DNA of 12,670 bases, from positions 1-12,670 of the forward strand of contig NZ_JBGCDL010000092.1 of the NCBI RefSeq assembly GCF_045105435.1, written 5' to 3'. The position numbers and the translations under genes are program-made. Positions 7,617 to 12,670 of the stretch are shown here, piece after piece. The stretch comes from Kordia sp045105435. Lineage in GTDB: Bacteria; Bacteroidota; Bacteroidia; Flavobacteriales; Flavobacteriaceae. Below the pieces are notes generated by a model. It was not told where the DNA came from. It worked only from the letters and a program-made list of their open reading frames with translations, and did no database searches. The first letter of the stretch is position 1; each line of letters starts with the position of its first letter.

Positions 7617-7640
7617 ACCAACCAAACACTAAACTAACTA
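7617..7640. repeat. C/A-rich leader tract, copy 1
   Basis: ACCAACCAA (7617-7625), then an eight-base insert, then ACTAACTA (7633-7640), just before the barrel gene start at 7649. The same two blocks, joined directly, occur after that gene at 9392-9407. It probably acts as the unstructured leader that replaces a Shine-Dalgarno region in this group. Confidence 0.35.
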
Positions 7641-7648
7641 TATATTAC

Positions 7649-9331
7649 ATGAAGAAATTACTATACCTTTCTTTGGCATTGGCTTGCTCTTTTGCATTTG
7701 CACAAGAACAAGATGATGATGAAAAAAAGAAAGACTGGGGCACATTAACTGGTGGATTTGAATCAATTGTACAATGGTATAATGATGATACAGGGCTTGG
7801 AAAATTTGCCGAAGACGAACACGTACGTTCTAATAATTACCTAAAATTAGACTATAACTACGGAAATTGGTTTGCAGGAATTCAAGTTGAATCGTATGCA
7901 CCAATGCCTTTACTAAACTACTCTCCGAAATTAGACGATTCTGGAATTGCACAATATTATGCAATGTATAAAACGAGAAAACTAGAGATTACCGCTGGTT
8001 ATTTTTATGAGCAGTTTGGTAGCGGACTTATTTTACGTGGATGGGAAAACAGACCTTTAGGAATTAATAACTCTTTTAGAGGTGGACGTGTTAAGTACAA
8101 TCCATCAGATGCATTGTCATTCACTGGAATGTATGCTAGACAACGTGATGGTTTTGAAGTGTCGGAAGGTGAAATTTTTGGATTTAATTCTGAAATTGAT
8201 CTTACAAATTTATTCAAATTAGAAACTTCATCAGTCTCAGCTGGATTTAGTTATGTTGGAAGAAAAGAAGATATTCCTGAAGAATTTCAAAATACAGGTT
8301 TTGACGAATTAACAAATGCCTTTTCTGCACGACTTGATTATTCTGGGAATTCATTCTACTCTGGTGTAGAATATATTACTAAAAGCGAAGATGCCATTGT
8401 AAACTCGCAACGATATATTGAAAATTTTGCTGAATCTGGAAGTGCACTTTTAGTAAACTTAGGATATTCGCAAAAAGGATTAGGAATAGACGCAACTTTT
8501 AGAAGATTGGAAAACATGAATTTCTTTTCTGAAAGAGAAGCTTCTGGAAATGTATTCAATGAAAATATCATGAATTATTTACCAGGACTTACAAAACAAC
8601 ACGATTATTTATTGACAAATATTTATGTGTATCAAGCACAACCTGCTATTTCCGTTCCAGATCCATCTTTATTAAAGTATGGTGAAATTGGAGGACAAGT
8701 AGATGTTTTCTATAACTTCAAAAAAGGAACGCCAATTGGTGGAAAATACGGAACTAAAATCGCATTTAATGCTGCATATTGGGCAGGATTAAAAGGTGAT
8801 TTTAACTTTACAGACAGAGATTCTGAAGTAGAATATTTTGGTTTCGGTCAAAAATACTTTACAGAATACAGCTTGGAAGTTCGTAAAAAATGGAATCGCA
8901 AATGGCAAAGTATATTTTACTATGTAAATCAATATTACAATCAACGTTTTATTACAGATCAGCGTGGTGAAGTAAACTCAAATATTGCTGTAGCAGAAAC
9001 AACGTACCGAATCAACTCAAAACAATCGGTTCGTGCGGAAGTACAACATTTATGGACACCAGACGACAACAAAAACTGGGCTGGAGCTACACTAGAATTT
9101 AACGTAACACCAAGATTATCATTTTACGTTAACGACATTTACAATTACGGAAATGATGATGAAGACGAGCAAATTCACTTTTACAATGTTGGAGGTAGTT
9201 ATGCAAGAGGCGCTACGCGAGTTGCAATTAACTACGGAAGACAACGTGGTGGATTGGTATGCGTTGGAGGAGTTTGCCGATTTGTACCACAAAGTACAGG
9301 TGTTACTTTCAACATCACAACCGCATTTTAA
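7649..9331 (+). CDS. Outer-membrane beta-barrel protein, DUF6029-like
   Basis: A 560-residue exported protein. Residues 1-19 are a signal peptide (LACSFAFAQ); an acidic, charged stretch EQDDDEKKKD (20-29) follows. The rest is a long series of short amphipathic strands with aromatic girdles and turns (for example LDYNYGNWFAGIQVES at 67-82) and ends in aromatic Phe560, as outer-membrane barrels do. I associate this architecture and its place behind a TlpA-like gene with the DUF6029 family, from memory. No TonB box or plug domain is seen, so it is not a TonB-dependent receptor. The mature protein has exactly two Cys, 538 and 543, in GLVCVGGVCR near the last hairpin, likely a disulfide. Transported substrate or role unknown. 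It is probably co-transcribed with the thioredoxin gene 44 bases upstream and ends at the shared terminator near 9411-9448. Confidence 0.8.
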   Translation: MKKLLYLSLALACSFAFAQEQDDDEKKKDWGTLTGGFESIVQWYNDDTGLGKFAEDEHVRSNNYLKLDYNYGNWFAGIQVESYAPMPLLNYSPKLDDSGIAQYYAMYKTRKLEITAGYFYEQFGSGLILRGWENRPLGINNSFRGGRVKYNPSDALSFTGMYARQRDGFEVSEGEIFGFNSEIDLTNLFKLETSSVSAGFSYVGRKEDIPEEFQNTGFDELTNAFSARLDYSGNSFYSGVEYITKSEDAIVNSQRYIENFAESGSALLVNLGYSQKGLGIDATFRRLENMNFFSEREASGNVFNENIMNYLPGLTKQHDYLLTNIYVYQAQPAISVPDPSLLKYGEIGGQVDVFYNFKKGTPIGGKYGTKIAFNAAYWAGLKGDFNFTDRDSEVEYFGFGQKYFTEYSLEVRKKWNRKWQSIFYYVNQYYNQRFITDQRGEVNSNIAVAETTYRINSKQSVRAEVQHLWTPDDNKNWAGATLEFNVTPRLSFYVNDIYNYGNDDEDEQIHFYNVGGSYARGATRVAINYGRQRGGLVCVGGVCRFVPQSTGVTFNITTAF

Positions 9332-9353
9332 ACATATATAATACTAAGAAATA

Positions 9354-9371
9354 ATATCTAATTTTAGATAT
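9354..9371. repeat. AT-rich perfect inverted repeat after the barrel gene
   Basis: ATATCTAA (9354-9361) and TTAGATAT (9364-9371) are perfect inverted copies separated by TT. The site lies 22 bases after the barrel gene stop and about 40 bases before the GC-containing terminator. It lacks a T run, so it is not itself a normal terminator. It may be an mRNA 3'-end stem or a chance palindrome in AT-rich sequence. Confidence 0.4.
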
Positions 9372-9391
9372 AAAGAACTCTCAATAACCAA

Positions 9392-9407
9392 ACCAACCAA
9401 CTAACTA
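9392..9407. repeat. C/A-rich tract, copy 2
   Basis: ACCAACCAACTAACTA matches the leader in front of the barrel gene (7617-7640) apart from an eight-base insert there. This copy follows the gene, directly before the terminator, where no start codon follows; the next bases are ACGAAAATC. It may be a leftover leader of a lost gene. Confidence 0.35.
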
Positions 9408-9410
9408 CGA

Positions 9411-9448
9411 AAATCCCTTGTGTAAATTGCACAAGGGATTTTATTTTA
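9411..9448. terminator. Shared terminator of barrel gene and rsmG
   Basis: AAATCCCTTGTG pairs perfectly over 12 bases with CACAAGGGATTT (9430-9441) around a seven-base loop, followed on the plus strand by TTATTTTA. It lies between two converging genes. The minus-strand side has four T after the stem, so it can also serve rsmG, whose stop codon overlaps the right edge of the T-rich part. Confidence 0.85.
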
Positions 9449-10075
9449 TGGTTTATATTTTAACGGAAGATGTACTACTTTTTTCGTTTCAAAGAAATCT
9501 TCTTCAAAGAAATCGGGAATTGCATACAAGGTTGCTTTTGGAAAATCTTTCAGTTCTTCTGTCAAATCGCCACCTTTCAAATACAAAATTCCGTTCTTTA
9601 GCTCGTGTCTTTGTTTTTTAGCCACTTTTTTACGAACCCACTTTACAAAATCGGGCATGTTTGTGACAGCTCTACTCACTATAAAATCGAATTCGCCTTT
9701 TACTTTTTCTGCACGAAGATGATGTGCTGATACATTTGTCAACCCAATACTTTCAGCAACTGCTTCTACCACTTTTATCTTTTTTCCGATGGCGTCTACC
9801 AAAACGAATTTAACCTCTGGAAACAAAATAGCCAACGGAATTCCAGGAAAACCGCCACCTGTACCAACATCTAGTATTCGCGAACCAGATGCAAACGATT
9901 GTACTTTTGCAATTGCCAACGCGTGCAATACATGGCGTATATACAATTCGTCAATATCTTTGCGTGATATTACATTAATCTGCGCATTCCACTCTTTATA
10001 TAAAGTTTCTAACTGTTCAAATTGCTCCACTTGAACCTCTGTTAAACCTGTAAAATATTTTTGTATAATTTTCAT
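9446..10075 (-). CDS. rsmG: 16S rRNA (guanine-527-N7)-methyltransferase
   Basis: Methylates N7 of G527 in 16S rRNA using S-adenosylmethionine; cytoplasmic, acting on the small ribosomal subunit. The 209-residue length is usual. The sequence shows the N-terminal NVISRKD at 34-40 and RHVLHALAI at 47-55 (family RHxxDSL-like region, here HAL), SAM-binding motif I LDVGTGGGFPGIP at 68-80, the acidic end of the next strand VLVDAIGKK at 91-99, SRAV at 134-137, and the LYLKGG strand at 164-169. In many bacteria rsmG sits with mnmG or parAB; here it stands alone between converging and diverging genes. The start at 10075 fits the family N-terminus. The TAGTTTTG on the minus strand at 10084-10091 would be an ideal -7 box but leaves almost no leader. 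Confidence 0.95.
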   Translation of the reverse strand: MKIIQKYFTGLTEVQVEQFEQLETLYKEWNAQINVISRKDIDELYIRHVLHALAIAKVQSFASGSRILDVGTGGGFPGIPLAILFPEVKFVLVDAIGKKIKVVEAVAESIGLTNVSAHHLRAEKVKGEFDFIVSRAVTNMPDFVKWVRKKVAKKQRHELKNGILYLKGGDLTEELKDFPKATLYAIPDFFEEDFFETKKVVHLPLKYKP

Positions 10076-10123
10076 ATCTGAAGCAAAACTACTCTTTATT
10101 TGCGATTATGTAAATTTATTGTT

Positions 10124-10166
10124 TTCAAATTACGATATTTGCAATATATTGCGACAGTAATTTGAA
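10124..10166. promoter_or_regulatory. Nested inverted repeat in the rsmG/desaturase divergent region
   Basis: TTCAAATTAC (10124-10133) and GTAATTTGAA (10157-10166) are a perfect 10-base inverted repeat with a 23-base spacer. The spacer holds a perfect 12-base palindrome, GCAATATATTGC (10141-10152). A near-consensus -7 box, GATATTTG at 10134-10141, lies between the arms and would start desaturase transcription about 50 bases before its ATG. The layout suits a dimeric regulator or paired operators controlling the desaturase, perhaps also rsmG. The symmetry is seen; the function is inferred. It is not a terminator, as no T run follows. Confidence 0.55.
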
Positions 10167-10195
10167 TTCATTCTAAAGATTAAAAAGTTCCCTCC

Positions 10196-11242
10196 ATGAC
10201 GCAACAAAATATCGATAAAGAAATCAAAGAGGCTCTAAAAAACTGGAGATCAATCATATCTAAATACAAGAAAAAAAGTACTAAGAAAGCTATTGGACAA
10301 ATAGCATCTTCCTTTTTACCATTCATCGCAGTTTGGACATTAATGTACTTTACACTCGAATTTTCTTTAACATTAACCGTTTTATTAGGAATTTTAAATG
10401 CATTTTTTTTGGTGCGAATTTTTATCATTCAGCACGATTGTGGACACGGTTCGTTTATCAAATCAAAAAAAGCCAGCGACATTATAGGATACGTTTGTAG
10501 CGTATTTAGCTTTCTACCATTCAAATATTGGTCAGAAACACATACGTTTCATCACACACATAACGGACAGTTAGAAACAAGACAAGTTGGCGATTTACCA
10601 ACATTAACTGTTAAAGAATTCCGTTCAAAAAGTTGGTGGGGAAAATTCAAATACAAAATTTTCAGAAGTCCACTCGTAATCTTCGTTATTGCACCTGCAT
10701 ACTATTTAATTGTAACAACTAAATATCCGTTCTTACAATTTAACAAATGGCAAAAAATAACCTTATTACTCCTAAAAGATAACCTCATCATCATTATTCC
10801 CTATTTAATAATCGGATACTTTGTAGGTTGGGCAAACTTCTTTGCGGTTCAATTCATCATCTTATTTTTCTTCGGAATTATTGCTTTTTGGTTCTTTTAT
10901 GTACAACACCAACATGAGCTTTCGTATAAAAAATGGAAGAAAGATTGGGACTTTTTACTATCTGCCATCAAAGGAAGTACGTATTTAAAATTGCCAAGAG
11001 TTATGGAATGGTTTACAGGACATATTGGTATTCATCATATTCACCATTTAAACAGTAGAATTCCAAACTACAACCTAAGAAAATGTATTGCCGAAAATAA
11101 AATCTTATCCAAATACGTAACTACATTATCATTTAAAGATGGATTAAAAATGATGTTTTTAAAACTTTGGGATGAAGAACAACAACGCATGATTTCGTTT
11201 AGAGAATACTACAAACTAGAAAAAGTACGTGTTGCTAACTAA
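10196..11242 (+). CDS. Membrane-bound fatty acid desaturase (acyl-lipid type)
   Basis: A 348-residue membrane enzyme that inserts a double bond into fatty acyl chains using a diiron centre. The three histidine boxes of the family (Pfam PF00487) are present: HDCGH at 80-84, HTFHH at 116-120 and HHIHH at 280-284, plus a further FYVQHQHE at 234-241. Hydrophobic segments at about 38-78, 97-108, 158-173 and 188-233 give the usual four-helix plan with His boxes on the cytoplasmic side. The general pattern resembles bacterial delta-12/omega-6 or broad DesA-like desaturases, but regioselectivity cannot be read from sequence. The N-terminus is short, basic and has no signal peptide or cytochrome b5 domain, so electrons must come from a separate ferredoxin or similar. 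A regulator-like inverted repeat lies in its promoter, which fits control by temperature or membrane state. It ends in its own terminator. Confidence 0.9.
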   Translation: MTQQNIDKEIKEALKNWRSIISKYKKKSTKKAIGQIASSFLPFIAVWTLMYFTLEFSLTLTVLLGILNAFFLVRIFIIQHDCGHGSFIKSKKASDIIGYVCSVFSFLPFKYWSETHTFHHTHNGQLETRQVGDLPTLTVKEFRSKSWWGKFKYKIFRSPLVIFVIAPAYYLIVTTKYPFLQFNKWQKITLLLLKDNLIIIIPYLIIGYFVGWANFFAVQFIILFFFGIIAFWFFYVQHQHELSYKKWKKDWDFLLSAIKGSTYLKLPRVMEWFTGHIGIHHIHHLNSRIPNYNLRKCIAENKILSKYVTTLSFKDGLKMMFLKLWDEEQQRMISFREYYKLEKVRVAN

Positions 11243-11259
11243 AAAATACAATCACTTAC

Positions 11260-11289
11260 AAAAAGTCTGCTTTTCGCAGGCTTTTTTTT
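11260..11289 (+). terminator. Rho-independent terminator of the desaturase gene
   Basis: GTCTGC (11265-11270) pairs with GCAGGC (11276-11281), including one G-T pair, around the loop TTTTC. It is preceded by A bases and followed by eight T. It lies 22 bases after the stop codon. Confidence 0.85.
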
Positions 11290-11373
11290 ATTTCCGTAAC
11301 AATCAATCCATAATTTATGGTGTTTAGATAAAAACTCAAAGGCATTCCATAAAACCGAACAATTAGTGACTGC

Positions 11374-11409
11374 TTTGTTTCTTCTTAAATTATAAAATAC
11401 CTAATTTCG
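11374..11409 (+). promoter_or_regulatory. Promoter of the aminotransferase gene
   Basis: TTTG at 11374-11377 and TAATTTCG at 11402-11409 resemble the Bacteroidota -33 and -7 elements, the latter with one mismatch. The 24-base spacer is slightly long. Transcription would start near 11415, giving a leader of about 35 bases that is A/C-rich before the ATG. Confidence 0.42.
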
Positions 11410-11449
11410 CAGCATTCAGTTCTATTAAAACAAAAAACAACACACAACA

Positions 11450-12634
11450 ATGTCAGTATTATCAGAAAGAGTTTTAAACATGTCTACTTCCGCTACCTTA
11501 GCAATGGCAGCAAAAGCAAGAGAATTGAGAAACGAAGGAAAAAATATAATTGGGCTAAGCTTAGGCGAACCTGATTTTAACACTCCTGATTTTATAAAAG
11601 AAGCCGCAATTCAAGCTATTAACGATGACTATAATAGTTATACTCCTGTAGATGGATATGCCGATTTGAAAGAAGCGATTATCAATAAATTTAAACGCGA
11701 CAACAACTTAAGTTATACCGCAAGTCAAATAGTTGTTTCAACGGGCGCAAAACAGTCCTTAGCAAATGTAGCGATGGTTTTATTGAATGACGGCGACGAA
11801 GTTATTCTACCTGCGCCTTTTTGGGTAAGTTACAGTGATATTGTAAAATTAGCCGAAGGTGTTCCTGTACAAGTAGCAACGTCTATTGAAACAGATTTTA
11901 AAATGACACCTGAGCAATTGGAAGCCGCGATTACACCAAAAACGAAAATGATTTGGTTTAGCTCTCCATGCAATCCAAGTGGTTCTGTATATAGCGAAGC
12001 GGAATTAAAAGCATTGGCAGTTGTGTTGGAAAAACACCCAAATATCTATGTAGTTTCTGATGAAATTTACGAACATATCAACTTTACCAGCGAGCATTTC
12101 AGTATTGCTCGTATTCCGTCTTTATACGATCGTACCATCACTGTAAATGGAGTTTCCAAGGCGTTTGCCATGACAGGTTGGCGAATTGGATATATCGGTG
12201 CTCCAGAAAAAATTGCGAGAGCTTGCAACAAAATTCAAGGACAAATAACAAGTGGCGCTAACTGTATTGCACAACGTGCTACAATTGCTGCTTTAGAAGC
12301 TAGTAAAGACAAAATTCAATACATGATTGATGAGTTTTTAAAGCGTAGAGATATCGTTTTAGAATTACTAGGCGAAATTGAAGGATTTAACATCAATGTG
12401 CCAGAAGGTGCGTTTTATGTATTTCCAGATATTTCCTCGTTCTTCGGGAAAACCTTACGTGGAAAAACAATTAACAATGCGACTGATTTTTCTTTGTATT
12501 TGTTGGATGAAGCCTTAGTTGCCACCGTAACAGGTGATGCATTTGGAAATCCAAACTGCATTCGTATTTCGTATGCAGCTTCGGAAGCAGCATTACGAAA
12601 AGCAATTCAACAGATTAAAGAAGCGTTGCACTAA
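11450..12634 (+). CDS. aspC: Class I pyridoxal-phosphate aminotransferase, aspartate-type
   Basis: A 394-residue cytoplasmic enzyme that moves the amino group between aspartate (and perhaps related amino acids) and 2-oxoglutarate using pyridoxal phosphate. The sequence shows the N-terminal LSLGEPDFNTP at 36-46, the cofactor-stacking aromatic Trp125 in PFWVSY, Asn175 in SPCNPSG, Asp204 in SDEIYE, the Schiff-base Lys237 in NGVSKAFAMTGWRIGY, and Arg372 in IRISYA, which binds the substrate carboxylate. The pattern is that of subgroup I-gamma enzymes such as Thermus AspAT, close to their 380-400 residue length. Subgroup members include prephenate and other aminotransferases, so the exact substrate is less sure than the class. 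It follows the desaturase terminator and has its own promoter, so it is an independent unit. Its terminator would lie beyond the right edge. Confidence 0.88.
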   Translation: MSVLSERVLNMSTSATLAMAAKARELRNEGKNIIGLSLGEPDFNTPDFIKEAAIQAINDDYNSYTPVDGYADLKEAIINKFKRDNNLSYTASQIVVSTGAKQSLANVAMVLLNDGDEVILPAPFWVSYSDIVKLAEGVPVQVATSIETDFKMTPEQLEAAITPKTKMIWFSSPCNPSGSVYSEAELKALAVVLEKHPNIYVVSDEIYEHINFTSEHFSIARIPSLYDRTITVNGVSKAFAMTGWRIGYIGAPEKIARACNKIQGQITSGANCIAQRATIAALEASKDKIQYMIDEFLKRRDIVLELLGEIEGFNINVPEGAFYVFPDISSFFGKTLRGKTINNATDFSLYLLDEALVATVTGDAFGNPNCIRISYAASEAALRKAIQQIKEALH

Positions 12635-12670
12635 CAAAACGTTTATAAATTATATAAAAGCTGTTTTCTT

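Noticed and set aside
9418..9621. 67-residue plus-strand ORF starting in the terminator stem
   Set aside because: It begins inside the hairpin and runs antisense to the end of rsmG.
9789..10034. 81-residue plus-strand ORF antisense to rsmG
   Set aside because: It covers the conserved SAM-binding region of rsmG on the other strand and has no independent support.
10084..10091. TAGTTTTG on the minus strand as an rsmG promoter -7 box
   Set aside because: It fits the consensus but lies only eight bases before the start codon and has no TTG or TTTG at the right distance upstream, so I did not list it as a feature.
10180..10428. 82-residue minus-strand ORF over the desaturase start
   Set aside because: It is antisense to the N-terminal membrane part of the desaturase; the composition reflects the reverse of hydrophobic codons.
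12635..12670. Terminator after the aminotransferase gene
   Set aside because: The window ends in AAAAGCTGTTTTCTT, which could be the first arm of a hairpin, but the second arm is not in view.

Overview
The window looks like a chromosomal stretch from a marine-type member of the Flavobacteriaceae (Bacteroidota), perhaps close to Kordia. The evidence is low GC, near-absence of Shine-Dalgarno sequences, promoter elements of the Bacteroidota type (TTG or TTTG about 20 bases before TAnnTTTG), a type IX secretion sorting tail, an Omp28-type lipoprotein with an acidic surface-export signal, and a GG-leader peptide of a kind common in this group. The genus is only an impression.

Layout, left to right. 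A truncated minus-strand gene of the NRDE/TANGO2 family (1-689) runs off the left edge. It diverges from pruA (900-2525), the delta-1-pyrroline-5-carboxylate dehydrogenase of proline and arginine catabolism. The region between them holds a clear promoter element, two pairs of direct repeats and an inverted repeat. After a strong terminator comes a large T9SS-exported alpha/beta hydrolase (2692-5109). The 455-base gap that follows contains a previously unlisted 50-residue peptide gene on the minus strand (5194-5346). It looks like a RiPP (ribosomally made, modified peptide) precursor with a Gly-Gly leader and a Cys-rich core, and it sits between two hairpin terminators.

Next is an envelope cluster. 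An Omp28-like surface lipoprotein (5565-6884, minus) diverges from a tlpA-like periplasmic thioredoxin (7116-7604), which is followed 44 bases later by an outer-membrane barrel protein (7649-9331). Each of the three mature proteins has exactly one thiol-capable cysteine pair, which suggests, but does not prove, a thiol-disulfide unit across the envelope. The right-hand part is housekeeping: rsmG (9446-10075, minus), a divergent membrane fatty acid desaturase (10196-11242) with a striking nested inverted repeat in the shared promoter region, and a class I aspartate-type aminotransferase (11450-12634).

The genes do not form one pathway. pruA and the aminotransferase both belong to amino-acid metabolism; the lipase-like protein, Omp28 protein, thioredoxin and barrel protein are all exported; the desaturase adjusts membrane lipids. 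No RNA genes, CRISPR arrays, insertion sequences or attachment sites were seen. The best candidates for something undescribed are the hidden peptide gene and the three-protein Cys-pair cluster.
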